Source of the DNA: Setomelanomma holmii
Taxonomy: Eukaryota; Ascomycota; Dothideomycetes; Pleosporales; Phaeosphaeriaceae
Length of the DNA stretch: 64,000 nt
Direction of reading: 5' to 3'
Assembly (NCBI GenBank): GCA_010015745.1
Contig: ML978168.1
Location: 124,001-188,000 of the forward strand
The translations under genes were made by a program, and so were the position numbers. Below the pieces are notes generated by a model. The model saw nothing but the letters and a program-made list of their open reading frames with translations. It was not told where the DNA came from and searched no databases. Positions within the stretch are counted from its first letter, which is position 1. Every line of letters starts with the position of its first letter. Shown one piece after another: positions 12,301 through 24,751 of this stretch.

Positions 12301-12773
12301 GACGGACCAATTACACCTCATTCCCGCGTGTCACCGCTGGCATATTCGTGTCCCAGACGATTGCCTTCACCCTCGCGGGTGTTGCCACGCTTGTTGGTGG
12401 CAGCATGACACGCCGCTTGGGCGCTCAGACATCGACAGGTGTAACGGCAGGCATATTGCTTGGCCTCACCATACTACTGACACTCGTCCTTTTGCGTTTT
12501 AAAGAAGTGCAGGTCATTCCTAACCACACGTTTGGCACAAGACGAGACACGGCAGCCTGGGCAGAGTTCAAGGATCTCGAAAAGATGGGCAGGGGTGCAG
12601 ACTGGAAGGCAGTGGTGATTGGGAATCCAAGCGGCAAGATGCGCCGGATGAGCGTTCTGGAGCTGGGCAGTCTGAGTCGCTGGACGGAGATACGGAAGCT
12701 GAACTTTCTGCTCAAAGGGCCAAGGCTGGGTGAGGATACCAAGAAGCGAAGAACGTTTCGAGACAGCTGGTAG
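9319..12773 (+). CDS. MFS-like transporter with ~540-residue cytosolic N-terminus
   Basis: Exons are 9319-10956, 11009-11079 and 11126-12773 (introns of 52 and 46 bp), giving 1118 residues. The first 535 or so residues are hydrophilic, Ser/Thr/Pro/Arg-rich and low in complexity, with many possible phosphorylation sites and RHRHRHR-like basic clusters near 460-475. The first membrane helix starts near KKRLTAAIACINTALLGIIV. A 12-helix major-facilitator body follows, with GEVPRIQYFLADERH after helix 1 and WPLPLLHGRKPYVL in the helix 2-3 loop; this resembles fungal polyamine/drug-type transporters in layout. A cytosolic loop carries PETRRSAYRKSVTEVYDRDE, and the C-terminal tail is about 90 residues. 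Substrate is unknown. The start is the first ATG in a good context (aagaATGgct). The second intron is placed by frame and the YFGLAL helix. Confidence 0.85.
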
Positions 12774-13173
12774 ATACCCAATCCGACAGACTGTATACCT
12801 TGAAGGAAAATTGGAGGCGAGACAGAGAGCTGCATGACATAACTGGCATTACCTTGATGATAGTGTGAGGGACGTGATTGTGCATGTCGTCGGTAGTGCC
12901 TGCGGGCTAGGAGAGCAACCTCGATCACGTATAAAAAGGATCTTGCATTGCCATTGGTATAGTAGAATCATCGTCTCATGTGTCAAGTAATGTTGGTGAT
13001 GTCGTGGTGTTGGCAAGCAGACGCTGGCTCTCCTGAATCATCCGAGCGCACGGACTGACGGGGGCGTCCCGGAAAAATCGTCACTTGCCGGAGCTCAACG
13101 CGAAGCCCTTCTGCCATCACGACACCGACCCCCATCACCGCCGGCCATCTCCACTCCTTCGACCGACCTCACA
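12774..13173. other. Intergenic, MFS to ATP synthase subunit g
   Basis: A 400-bp gap with no gene seen. The last 100 bp upstream of the subunit g ATG are rich in CCGCC/CACC, typical of a constitutive fungal promoter. Confidence 0.5.
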
Positions 13174-14092
13174 ATGTCTCTTGCTGCATCACGCGCCGTG
13201 CTGCGGCAGTCGACGTTCGCCGTCCGTCGCGCGGGCATCCGCAATGCCTCGACCACCTCCGAAGCTACGGGCGCGGTAAAGGAAAAGGCCGCCGAAGCTT
13301 CATCCAAGGCATCAGAAGGTCTCACCAAGGTCACAAGCTCGGCGAGCTCGGCGGCGTCAAAGGTTGGCTCAGCTGCCAGCGATGCGGCAAATGCGACAAC
13401 TGGACGGGTTGGACGACTGGTGGGCAGCGTGCAATGTGAGTAGGGCATCTTCTACGGGCATGTACGAAAGCGCAATTCGGTCATCACGTGCGGCGAAGGC
13501 GGGAAAAAGATGGGATTCGGGGTTATGGAGCTCAATGGCATGCTGGCGAAGCTCTACGGAGCTATCTAGCAAAGCTCGAGTCCACGTGCAAAGCGCGCCC
13601 TTCACCCAGTCGGACACAATGCCATCACCACATTGGCGATACTTGGAGCAGTTACTGACAAGTCTTTGCAGCACTGGTTCCCCGCGTCACCTACTACTCA
13701 AGAGTCGGCCTCGAGCTCGGTAAGCTCATCGCTCACCAGCGCAGCATGGCACCACCGTAAGCACCTTCCCTGTGACTCAGAACACGACAGAAACTGCAGC
13801 GTCTCCTCGTCTAACACCGAACAGTTCCGTCCAAACAATGCAAAACTACATCCAGCCTGCGATAAACGCACTCCGCCATCCGGCCAGCCTCTTCAACCGC
13901 GTCGCCAGCGAGGCCAGCAACACCAACCCCCAGCAACTCCTCGCTCAGATCCGCGGCATGTCAAGCACACAATGGGCGTCTGTTGGTGTCGTGGCTGCTG
14001 AGGTTATCGGCTTCTTCTCCATCGGCGAGATCATTGGCAGGTTCAAGCTTGTCGGATACCGATCGAAGGAGCACCACGCCCAGTCCGTGTAA
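13174..14092 (+). CDS. ATP20: Mitochondrial F1Fo ATP synthase subunit g
   Basis: Exons are 13174-13435, 13672-13756 and 13825-14092, giving 204 residues. Subunit g sits in the inner mitochondrial membrane, where it helps Fo dimerise and shapes cristae. The N-terminus is basic and Ser/Ala-rich without acids (MSLAASRAVLRQSTFAVRRA), a clear matrix-targeting presequence, followed by an Ala/Ser/Lys linker. The conserved core begins VPRVTYYSRVGLELGKLIAH and continues QNYIQPAINALRHP; the single C-terminal helix contains VVAAEVIGFFSIGEIIGRFK with the glycine-spaced dimerisation motif. The protein is longer than yeast Atp20 because of the presequence and linker. Intron 1 is 236 bp, far longer than the other introns in this window. 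Confidence 0.9.
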
Positions 14093-14540
14093 TAGGATCG
14101 CGGGTCATTAGTGGGTCAACAACGCAACATGTCATTTGAGAGCTACACGCAGCAATAGGGAACTGGAGACGAACTGGGAGGTGTACGATTTGTATGGGAG
14201 CTGACTGAGCTGGGCGACATCCCGACGTGGTGCATGCACACGCCAGGGACGGGGCCCTTACACTGTACTATTGCACATACCTTTGATTTAGATTTCTCTT
14301 TCAATGTGCAACTATTGGCAATGCAGCTGAATGGACCGCTCTACTTGATGGCTGAAGCGCAAAGATGTGAACACGCGTGCTGATCGGCGAAGAAATGCGC
14401 CGACATGGGCCGCAGACCCACCAAAATTTAGGTGAATTCGAACTTTTGCCAGAACAACCACGCTCGCCTAACATGACAACCGCACCGTGAACAAGAGTCT
14501 ATAGGAGCTCTCAGGAATAGATTTAGCACCAACAAGCGCC
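14093..14540. other. Intergenic, ATP20 to ROK1
   Basis: A 448-bp gap between two collinear housekeeping genes. It should hold the ATP20 3' UTR and the ROK1 promoter. No other gene was seen. Confidence 0.5.
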
Positions 14541-16787
14541 ATGAACGTCTTCAAACTCCTCTCACGATCCTCGAAGGCGCAAAGCTCGCCTGCGCAAAAG
14601 CTTCCTTCGTCTGGCGCCGTCGCGAATCCACAGCTCTTCGGCCATGATGAGCACGTAAAGGAGACGACGAGTGCGAATTCGAGTCGGAAGCGGAAGAGGG
14701 GGCATAACGGCGCGGTTGTAACAGAGGAGTCATCTGCACCGCTACCTGCAGATCTGGACTTCTTCGCTGGCGCAAGCAAGGCGAACACAAACGGTGACAA
14801 GACAGCAAGGAAGCGGGAGAGAGAGCAAAAGTCCGAGCTGGCAGATGAGGATCACGTGCATGAGAATGGCATATTGGAAGTCGAGGAGGAGTCATACGAT
14901 GCAGAAGCGTGTAAGAAGATTCTACGCTTGCACAAATTGAAAGTCGCTGTGCTGGAGGACTTTGCGCCACAGGTAGAAGAGCCGCGCAAGGACAAAAAGA
15001 AGAACAAAAAGCGGAGGAAGGAGAAGGAGGTGAAAGAGAAGAAGAAAGATGTGAAGAAAGCACTGTACCCACGACCGCTTACCTCGTTTGCGCAACTACG
15101 GACACGACACGGCATATCGAGACGACTTGCGGAGAATATACAAGAGCAGGGATACAAGCTGCCTACAGAAGTCCAGCTCGGCGCTTTGCCGTTGCTACTG
15201 AAAGAGCCAGGCCGAAAGGAGGCACTAAGGAACGCTGCTGAAGACGAGGAGCCCTCGTCTGGTGCCGAGTACGAAGGCGACATCGATCTTCTGACGGTCG
15301 CCCCCACAGGCAGTGGAAAGACGATTGCATTCCTGATACCTATCATAAACACGCTACTTGCAGACAACAAGGATACAGATGGCGAAGAGGGTCCACGTGC
15401 GATTGTACTTGCACCTACACGAGAGCTCGCGTCGCAGATTGTCAATGAGGCGAGGAAGCTGGCGAAAGGCACGGCGATCAAGGCTACTCTTATGAGGAAG
15501 GGCATGGAAGTTGTGGCGCAGTCAGAGTCTACCTCCGCCGAAGGGGCTGCCTCAGAGACGTCTGAAAATGATGAGAGCGCCTCCGAATCTGATGACGATG
15601 GAATGATGGTTGAGCAAAAGACGCAAACCAAGAAGCAAGCAGATCTGGTCAAGGCAGCCATACTCGTTGCTACCCCTCTTGCCCTCCTGAATGCGCTGAA
15701 GCGCAGGGACGGTACTGTAGCCGAGCTCCAGCGTGTTCGCCGTCTTGTCCTCGATGAAGCGGACGTTCTTCTCGATCCTCTTTTCCGTGATCAAACATTG
15801 GCTATCTGGAACGCATGCACCAACCCCGTCCTCCGTGTAGGATTATGGTCAGCAACCATGGGGTCCAACATCGAACCCTTGACCATCTCAACACTAAACA
15901 GCCGCTGGGAAACTCTCTCCTCCAAAGCAGAAGCAACCCTCCCTCCACGACCACCCCTCATCCGCTTTGTCGTGGGCCTCAGAGACACCGCCATACCCAA
16001 CATCACCCACCAACTCACCTACGCCGCCACCGAACAAGGCAAACTCCTCGGCCTCCGCCAACTCCTACACCCCGTCGCCCAACAATCCAACCAACCTACT
16101 CTCCGGCCCCCATTCCTCGTCTTCACACAAACCATCCCCCGCGCCATTGCCCTCCACTCCGAACTCCTCTACGACATCCCCCCCGAAGCCGGCGGCTCGT
16201 CCCGCATCGCCGTCCTACACGCCGACCTCTCGTCCTCCGCACGCGACGCCATCATGACCAACTTCCGCCGCGGCGACATCTGGGTCCTCATCACGACGGA
16301 CTTACTCGCGCGCGGCGTCGATTTCCGCGGCCTCAACGGCGTCGTAAACTACGATGTGCCTACCTCCCCTGCGGGATATGTGCATCGCGTCGGTCGAACA
16401 GGGCGTGCGGGCCGCGAGGGCGGTGTTGCCGTGACATTCTACACGCAAGAGGACATTCCGTACATCAAGCTCATCGCCAACGTGATTCGCGCGTCGGAAC
16501 GGCTAAGGGGTGTCAAAGAGGGCGAAGGGAGTGTCAAGCAGTGGTTGTTGGATGCGTTGCCGGATGTGGGGAAGAGGGACAGGAAGGAACTTAAGAAGCG
16601 TGGTGTGGAAAGTCGTAGAAGAGGAAAGGAAGATAGGGCGAGTAGGATCAGTACCAAGAGTGGATATGAGCGGCGAAGGGAGAATAATCGGCGTGGGGCG
16701 AGGGAGGCTGCTAAGAACAGGCCGGCTCTTCAGGATGGCGGTGCGAGCGAGGCAGAGGACAGTGGCTTCGAAGGGTTTGAGGAGTAG
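14541..16787 (+). CDS. ROK1: ATP-dependent RNA helicase ROK1 (DEAD-box, DDX52 family)
   Basis: A single-exon gene of 748 residues. Rok1 is a nucleolar helicase needed for early 18S rRNA processing and release of the snR30 snoRNP. The first residues (MNVFKLLSR) match the Rok1 N-terminal pattern, followed by a Lys/Glu-rich region with nuclear-localisation-like stretches. Helicase motifs in order: Q-like PTEVQ (about 212), APTGSGKT (about 254-261), APTREL (about 290), VATPLALL, DEAD (about 405), SAT (about 436), RGVDF (about 590) and HRVGRTGR (about 615). Between motifs Ia and Ib there is an acidic Ser/Glu insertion (about 330-365). The C-terminal tail is strongly basic. All catalytic motifs look intact. 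Confidence 0.95.
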   Translation: MNVFKLLSRSSKAQSSPAQKLPSSGAVANPQLFGHDEHVKETTSANSSRKRKRGHNGAVVTEESSAPLPADLDFFAGASKANTNGDKTARKREREQKSELADEDHVHENGILEVEEESYDAEACKKILRLHKLKVAVLEDFAPQVEEPRKDKKKNKKRRKEKEVKEKKKDVKKALYPRPLTSFAQLRTRHGISRRLAENIQEQGYKLPTEVQLGALPLLLKEPGRKEALRNAAEDEEPSSGAEYEGDIDLLTVAPTGSGKTIAFLIPIINTLLADNKDTDGEEGPRAIVLAPTRELASQIVNEARKLAKGTAIKATLMRKGMEVVAQSESTSAEGAASETSENDESASESDDDGMMVEQKTQTKKQADLVKAAILVATPLALLNALKRRDGTVAELQRVRRLVLDEADVLLDPLFRDQTLAIWNACTNPVLRVGLWSATMGSNIEPLTISTLNSRWETLSSKAEATLPPRPPLIRFVVGLRDTAIPNITHQLTYAATEQGKLLGLRQLLHPVAQQSNQPTLRPPFLVFTQTIPRAIALHSELLYDIPPEAGGSSRIAVLHADLSSSARDAIMTNFRRGDIWVLITTDLLARGVDFRGLNGVVNYDVPTSPAGYVHRVGRTGRAGREGGVAVTFYTQEDIPYIKLIANVIRASERLRGVKEGEGSVKQWLLDALPDVGKRDRKELKKRGVESRRRGKEDRASRISTKSGYERRRENNRRGAREAAKNRPALQDGGASEAEDSGFEGFEE

Positions 16788-19700
16788 TATTTGACGCTGT
16801 AAATTCGAAGCATATCTGCTAAATTGCGAGGCCTCCTGCTAGCCAGTATGCGGACACTTTCCCGTGCCAATAATATATCCAACTCAGATCTCGCAAAAGT
16901 CGCTCAGTAAAGAAACTTCAATCTTCAACAACGCTGTCAAGGCGCAGTCAGTATACCGATTCCAGGTATGAGTTGTTCTTGGCGTTGCTAGTTGGACTGT
17001 GTTGTGGAAGCACGGAGATGACATGACGACGAAGTACCCCTTACCCTTGCGCGTATGAGGAAGTGTGTCCATGTTATGATCGAGGGGAAGATGTGTACAT
17101 GTCAGCGTTGTGTGTATCCTTGGAGATAGCGAGAGCTATATGGTCTAGATGAGGTTTTGTTCATAACTTTGTGCGTGACGGGGTGGATCCTGTGCGCAGA
17201 GAGAAAGAAGGTATGTTGATGATTAGGAAAAGTGTCTTGTGCTTCACTGTAGTATATTTCGTATACGCTCCCCACATCTGGTTACAGTAGAGAGAAGTGA
17301 GACTGGTAGCTTATTCGAAACATCAAGTAGCAGTTCTAGTGTCCATGTGCATGGGACACATTTCTATGGCTATTCCAATCCCGAAGCTTACCTGAGTTCA
17401 CCTGCTATGCACGCTCATATATTGACATCATTCATTCCCACGGCAAAGTCTAGATTCGCTTGTGTGCCGGTTTTGAGGCCATGTGCACCTCGCGGTCCCA
17501 CTGACTGTTCCCATCTTGAAGTCATTACCTTCCAAATCAATCGAGCCACTTTGCACAATGCAGCGCCTAGCAGCGTCAGTGATCGGTGCCGGACCGACAG
17601 GTACATTCCGGATGCGAGTTCGGACCGCTCGCGTTGCCGAATGGCATATCCACCTTGGACTTCGGTATCCTGGTAGCCTTTAGCAGCAACTGAACGTACA
17701 TACTCACGAGTCCATCGAGTGCGTGACTGACTTCCTAAAGAAGGTTGTTGCAGATGAATGCTCAGCTGTCGTGATATGTGACGTTGCGGTGAAATACCAA
17801 AGTGTGCCTTTCGTTACTCTACGTCCGCGGCGAGGCGTTGTCTAGTTATGATGAAATCGTGAATGTCCTTCAGCGTGCTTTTCGTTCATGCGTTGGAGGT
17901 ATTTCAGTGCTTTTCGTGCACCGATGCAGATATACATGCACATGCATCATTGTGCTAGTCTACGCTGTGTAATTCTTGCAGCTCTCAGGTAGGTTCATCC
18001 TGCGGGATTCATACTCTTTGGTGGGTACGCCGCTCATGACATTGGGTCAGAAGTCCTCAGAAAGGTGGCTGCGCGGCTAAGCATGCGGGTTGCGCATCGA
18101 TAACAGTCCGCTTTTCTTGCAAGGTTTGCTGTAACGTATGTCAAAAACGGATGTCTTGCTTGATAGATGCTAGATGGTAAAAGAACAGCTGCTAGTGGTG
18201 CCTTCGTGCATGGCGCCTAAAGATGTTGGCGACTAGAATGTGAGAGGCGGTCAAGGTGGATTCGTCCGAGGGATGCTGTAGCTTAACCTGCGAATAAAAC
18301 CTGGTACGTGGTGCATGCAGTACCATGCACTAATTAATGTTTTGTTCGTCCAATCGACGAGACTAGCGCTCCTGGACTTCAGATTGTGTTCTTCTTGGGA
18401 AATTTTGACCTGTACCGCCCAGCAACGTCGTGACACTGGGATTTCTCCAATGTAGAGCGTCTGTTGATATAAAGGTCAATTTGTGGGATGGGTGCTCCTG
18501 TTATTCTCGTCGCTGCAGCAGAATCTGACATATTGGTTCCTCGCTAGCACAACTGGACACAACATGTCAGCAAACGCATCTTTGTACTACGTGGGCGCTC
18601 TCACCCCACATCGAAAGCATAGCCAGATCTGCCGTGCTCGACGAGAAGCATGCGCGTACGCTCCCACCCCGCAGCACGCTTGGCCACTGATAGTCTTTGA
18701 CTGTCGTCGCCGATCACTATGCACTCGTCGTGTTGTTTGTAGGTTGCATTTACGTAGCATGATTGGCAATATGCCTCGCGAATAGAATGGTGTACATCAT
18801 GGCGGTGGGACGAATCTGTACAGTTGAAGGACCGCTCCAGGGTATGCACCATCGGAGAAGCATGGTCGACAGGGGAGAAGCGTGGCAAGGTGTAGCTTCC
18901 GTTGCCGTTAAGGAAGCTTGGTTGGAGCGATCGTGCAATGCGCTTTCGAAGCTTGAATAAGCCCGACTAGCACACCATCTTGACGTGTATGCGACAAGGC
19001 AGCTGCATTTCGTGCGTCTCCGCACTTGTCCTCCGTTATTCATTTTCAGCCAACGATCATCGGTGGAGTTGACCTGCATTTCGTCGACTTCTGAAGCCTA
19101 TCTCAACCATTTGGAGATTACCATAGCGAAGTAGCATCCCCAGGGTCTTATCTCTTGCTCTGATGAATGGCCGAGACGAAGGAATAACTTCTCCCTGACA
19201 TGCGAACCATAGTCGTCCAGCAGATCGCGTTCGCCTTGTTGGTAGGTTGCACGGCGGGAATCAGCAGGATCTCAAGTTTACCCTGCTTCTGCTTCGCAGG
19301 CCAAGCATGGCGGAATGCGCAGCTATTTCGACTGTGGAACATGACGTGCATGACGGCTTGATATGCATTTCGTGGACATGGCGTACTTGAACTTGATCTT
19401 ACGATTGGCAGGTGCAACCAGAGTCGCAAACAGAGTTCGAAGCAAGTAGGTAGGGAGGGCGAATGGTGCGACAGTGCATTGGAGGCACTGCAGTGGTTGT
19501 TGAATGCAAGTTCGCCGCGGCTGGCTTCCGTGAGGTATAGAGGTACGTGCGAAGTCGGATGTGGCTGCACTCGTGTCGTGGGTGACGTAGCACGTGATTC
19601 TCGTCTCTTCGCAGGCATTTTCGGTCTCATCGCAATTGGACAAGCAGAACATAAGGCATAAAGTGTAGAGGGTTCTGCACGCTGTAGGTAAAGCAACGCC

Positions 19701-22700
19701 TGCTGATCATCTTCAACAAAATGACGCTCCACACATTCGTCTTACACTTCATGCAGGGCAACGAGTTTCTCGAATGTATGACACTCTAAAGCGCGTCAGT
19801 GTCAATACTGGCTTGTAACAGATGAGGAATTCAGCAGGCGCTTTAACCGGATGTGGTAGAAGTCTTCGAATCTGTGAGGCTGTGCTGAAGATAGCCAGTA
19901 TCCAGCATGCCCATGTTGACAGAGCACCAATCGAACTCCGGTTCAGCTCCGTACTGCTCTTGATGCAAGTGACCGTCGAAGGATTCAAGATAGCGAAAAG
20001 CGAATCCGAGCGGAATTAGGAGGGTCAGTCGACATTGAGAATCTTTCTTGTAAGACACAGCATAGTGTGCTTCTTGGCCCATACGCCGCAAGCTCTCTCT
20101 GGCCTACAACTTGATGCGGAAGGCGAGCATCGACACTAGATCTTCATGGAATGTGAATGTGTGCCAAACTTACCGAGTCAGCCGGTTGTAGCAAAAGCTT
20201 ATGCGGTGTTAGTCGCGCCAATCAGACCCCTGCCCGCTGTGCTGCAGTGTAGTATGAAATATGTACGACATCAAAGATCGTCTCCAAAGTTGGTGATCGC
20301 CGTGGTCGCTTAATGACAAGCAATTGCAATGCAAATGCTCCGCGGCCTTTCGTGATCGAACCTGTTGGGCGTGTCTACGCACCAGATTCCAATAACAAGA
20401 GGACGACATTCGGGGTGCTGTTGTAGCATACTTCGATCGAAGAGCTATCTAGTGTCGGCTTTTCGAATTACAGGTCTGTTACTGAATGTTATCGTACCTC
20501 TTGCTTGGTGTACTGTGGTTGCATGCAATTGGTGACCGTCACACCGTTCAGTCGGAATATCTGTCGACTGTTACCGCAGTAACTACGCCGCGTACGAGAA
20601 GCTGCCTGTCCACTCCTTGCGTGACAGACGCCCGAATCTGCACGAGGTGTGCAGACATGGATGCTTGCCATAGCCTTCGGACTGGTTGAACACCCTCACC
20701 GGTGTACCAGGTGCATCTCGCGGAATTGCGGGATATACTCGCCAAATCGCTGAGGGTGATAACTTGCGAGCGATCCAGGTTGGATACGGGCAAGGCTAGG
20801 TGATCTAGCTAGCGAAAGGCAGGCGCAGGTGCGTGTGGTTGGAGACTTGCTAATCTGCGAGGGCTGGAAGGCATCCCTACAATGGCTTGCTGCCTGTGAC
20901 GTACAAGCAGCAACCAAGTAAGCATGCAGTCATTTTCCGGCAAGAAGCAGCCCAAGATGATCTAGAACGATTGTAGGCTGGTGCCCGGTGTTTGGCGCAT
21001 ACCTAAGAAGGATGCGGGCAACGGTCAGGGACCCCTGGGCCCCTTCGAAGGAGCGATGTGGCAATCCCGCAGTATCGTGGCCAGATGGTGTATTGACTGT
21101 AACCTGGGAAGAATCTCCACGTATTGTGCCAATGTGTTTCGCTAACTTTCGTCTTCGTGCAAAGTGATTGTATGGAGGCTAGCAGGTCGTCATTGCTCGC
21201 GCTAGCGAATCTTAGCGGCAGCGGCGGCTGTCTAGGTGTCACGCGGCCACCAGCTCAACCTCGCCTCAAACCACCTCTTTATCGCGCGCCCATCGAACGA
21301 TGATGGAGTCAGATCTCTTTTCCAGTGTCACACGTGCGCACAGAGCGCTGCGCTCATCTCGAGCTGATTCGTTCTAGCGTCAGCGGACATCACGCGATGC
21401 CCTCGATGGGTGACCACCATGCCACGCTGGTTCTCGAAGCATCGCAGACGCCGGCGCGAGAGTACCGGGTCTCAGACAGGTAATTAGAGAGAAGGAATGA
21501 AGAATTGACGACCATGGTGCAGGAGGGTGAGTCTCCAGAGGACATTGCGAGGTGACGACAACCACGAACGGACAAGGAAAGAGCACCTAGCAAGCAAGGA
21601 CGATGACGACACCTGAGAACTACTTCCACCGAAGACTACCACAGCTTTGCTGATCTAGCCACGGAAATGCCGAAAGTACTGGTGACCACACCCTCTCGGA
21701 TCTGACCTTGCGCATACACGTGCGACATTAAGACTACTCTTGCGCCGATCAGCTCGAGGCGAGCTGTGTGTGGAGGACTTGTGACTAAAGCTTGATGTAC
21801 GGCGCTGCCTATTGCCTTTTGATCATCTCAGCGTTATGAAAGGTAGGACTGCCAATATTGAGTCGCGCTTACCCGCCAAACACCGACTGGCGATCGTCGA
21901 AACAGCCGTCAACACACTAGCTTGCGTTACTGCCATCCGACCTTGAGCACGGCTAGCAATTGAAAGTCCTGAACCATTGATAGAGACGAAGATCGCGTGG
22001 GTAGACCTGCGAATATCAGCTCAATCCACGACCAGAGGAGCCTCTTTCCGTCTCATGGAAAACCATTGTCCTTCAGCTGCATACAATTTCCATCGCGTAC
22101 CCAACATGAACATGCGCCCATGCAGGTTCAATTAGCCGCCACACTCCCAGTCGTTGACGGCTTTGTATTCATTCAAGACTTGCAGATAAGGGAACATCCG
22201 GACCTCAGAATTGATCCTAGAAAGGAGCTTTCCGGCTATAGCAGAGATGGGCGGTGAGTGACATGAGAGTCCCGCCTGAGGCAACGATCTTGGTTTGTCG
22301 CTTTCTGAGCACGAAGTGCGACAGGGGCGGAAAGCTTGCTGCGATAGAACGAAGCTTTCAATGTACTTTGGCCAAATGGATCAACGAGCGTGGACTATTA
22401 TCTGCCGCAGAACGTAATCGCCGGTCTCTTTAGTCATTCTTTGTATCCCAGCACTCCAATGAGGATTTGGCAATGACCTTTCCAACCAAGGCATCAGTCC
22501 GCTTGCTCATTGCCTCGAAAAGGCGCCGAAAGGTAGGTAAATATCGCAGACGGTGTTCGCACTGGGTGGAGCAAGAGGGTGTGCACACATTTCAGCCGTC
22601 AGCAACAGCATGCGACTTGAGGCTCTTCAAGTTCTTCGCCTATCAGGTCATATTACTGCAGCGTAGGCGCAGACAACCGTGCTCCCTGATGCATATATCA

Positions 22701-24751
22701 GGCTCCACCATATACGGTCTCGGGTCGCTCGCGAGGAGGCGGCAACAGATCCGCAATCTACGAAGCTCCCGTGCCTAGGGCTAATGACGCAACTCTTCTA
22801 TGCATCATAAGCTTCTTAGCGACATTCTTTACAAATTTCTTCTCGGCAGACGGAGGCTATCAGGACCAAATGTCATTCCTGCATCTCAATGTGGCAAGCT
22901 CAATGGACCCATAAGATGCATATTGGCAAATGCCGAAACTACCCTACATGATCTACGACGAAGTCTTTCATGTATTGCACAGTTCAAGACGTGTAGTCTC
23001 GAACGTGGAGGTGCAAAAAAAGTGTACGCCTTTATGCAGGGTAGCTCTTTACAGCAAATGGCGTTCACAGGTTGCGCTTCGATTGCGTGCATAGCGGCCG
23101 CACACCCACCTTCATCATATTGCATGTTTGTCTATGCACGAGCAGGGCCTCCGGATACTCCATCGAATGGGGTGGAAGGGGGGAAGTGAAGCCGCGGGCC
23201 GCCAGCTGCGATCTGCAAGCACAAGGTACAGGGCCCATTATCTGCACACTAGAGTACGTGAAGTCGGAGTGGGATCGCAAGTGGTTGCGGACCATGTATC
23301 TCTTCAGCCGGTGCAGGTACCTCTACCACTGCGCTGGCCCCGGCGGCTCAGTCAAATTGATTACTGGCAATTATGAAAGACAAACGGCAAAGCTCAGTCC
23401 TGTCCCACGCTGCATGTGGCAATGAGTCCGTCGGGAGCGGCGGCCGGCCGGTGTACGGACGCATATTGCTGGGGCTGCGTACTGCAATGGACAGCATGGA
23501 GCACGAGCAATCGGCACACCATCCATGGCAGGCGAGACATGTGGCATCAGGCTCGCAGTTTGTCACAATTGTGCACGGCGGGACCCTTCTCGCAGGCCAC
23601 AATCGCCGCCAGTCGGCTAAGCTTGACAGCGCCATCAATCTATTCAAGCTGCACCGGGGAAAATTTCCCGTTGGCCAGCAACTGGGAGTTTTGGATATTG
23701 ACTGCACCGGCGAGTGTATGCGGCGTGGAAGAGCCGTATTAACTAATTAGCCGTGCCGGGACCAACACGACCTTCACATCTGAAGGGAACCTGGAGACGC
23801 CAGCCCTGCCGCCAGAGGCCACCGGGCGCCTATCGTCGCCATAACGCCACGGCTGCTTGGATGCCGCTTACAGCAGCTAGTGCATGTCACTCTAACGAGT
23901 GCGCAATTGGGGCCTAGAGCCAGTGATCTTGGATGGACTGCCGCCAAGCGGGGGCATATATTGGCCCATCGATCGTCAGCCGCATCGTTCACTGACTGCG
24001 CGGCCTGCCCCCATATCGCTGCAGTCGCGCGGCATGCTGGCGTCAAGCAGGGCCACTGCAGGCGGCCGATTGATGTCTGATGGCGCCATGAGCAGCCACG
24101 CGGAGCCGTCGAGAGTGTGGGCAGGCCACTGGGGCGTGATGTCTCGTGCCCCAGCAGCGCAACACCAGCGCGGGACGGTTGCACAAGCAGGCCTGTCACT
24201 GAACGCACCACGATGCAGTCGATCCCTGGAGGCGCTGCCGTCCAGGGTGCCCGGAAAATGGATATGCGAGCGATTCAACGTTGCGGGATCCAAGCATGCT
24301 CGAGCATGACGCCTGCGTAGACTGGGCGCTTTTGCTATTCCCGAAGCAGCACACACCCTGGCCCGCTCTGGAATTTTGCAACTACCTCATGCTCCAGCCA
24401 GGTTCACACTACCCCAAAGTCTGCTAAGGGAATTTCCTGCAGCTTAAACAGCGCCGGGAAGCGAAGCATCACCTCGCCGCCCTAGCCCGCTCGCAAGCAT
24501 GTGTTTAAATACTGATACTTCCGCTGCTTCCCCGATGCAAGCGGGTTTTTGCTCCCACCATTCGATGTGATCTTCGTTTGCCTCCCACTTGTCGTAGTTC
24601 ACGTTCCGTACTACACGCTCGTTGGTCGTTGCAATGTTTCCCTTTCCCTTCAGCTTGTTCCCCAATTGGAGTTGGTTTTGCATATTTGTAGCGCTCTTGT
24701 ATGTTGTCTCCCCGCACTCTCTGCTGGTATTGCCAGCCCGCACGATATGCA
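16788..24751. other. Gene-poor 8-kb stretch upstream of the GT2 gene
   Basis: Nearly 8 kb with no supportable gene. The many short open frames overlap on both strands, lack domains and lack splice-joined partners; the longest is 19148-19732 on the minus strand. Base composition looks ordinary, not the AT-rich landscape of RIP-destroyed repeats. I see no long tandem repeat, tRNA or rRNA. The part from about 23150 to 24400 is visibly richer in G+C and CpG, ending at the glycosyltransferase gene. Confidence 0.55.

Noticed and set aside
14852..15661. 269-residue Ser/Phe-rich minus-strand frame
   Set aside because: It is the antisense of the Lys/Glu-rich part of ROK1, not an independent gene.
15815..16594. 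259-residue Pro/Arg/His-rich frame on the plus strand
   Set aside because: It lies wholly inside the ROK1 coding sequence in another frame; biased codon use in ROK1 explains it.
19148..19732. 194-residue minus-strand frame in the gene-poor region
   Set aside because: No domain, signal peptide or intron context, and other frames overlap it on both strands; I cannot separate it from chance.
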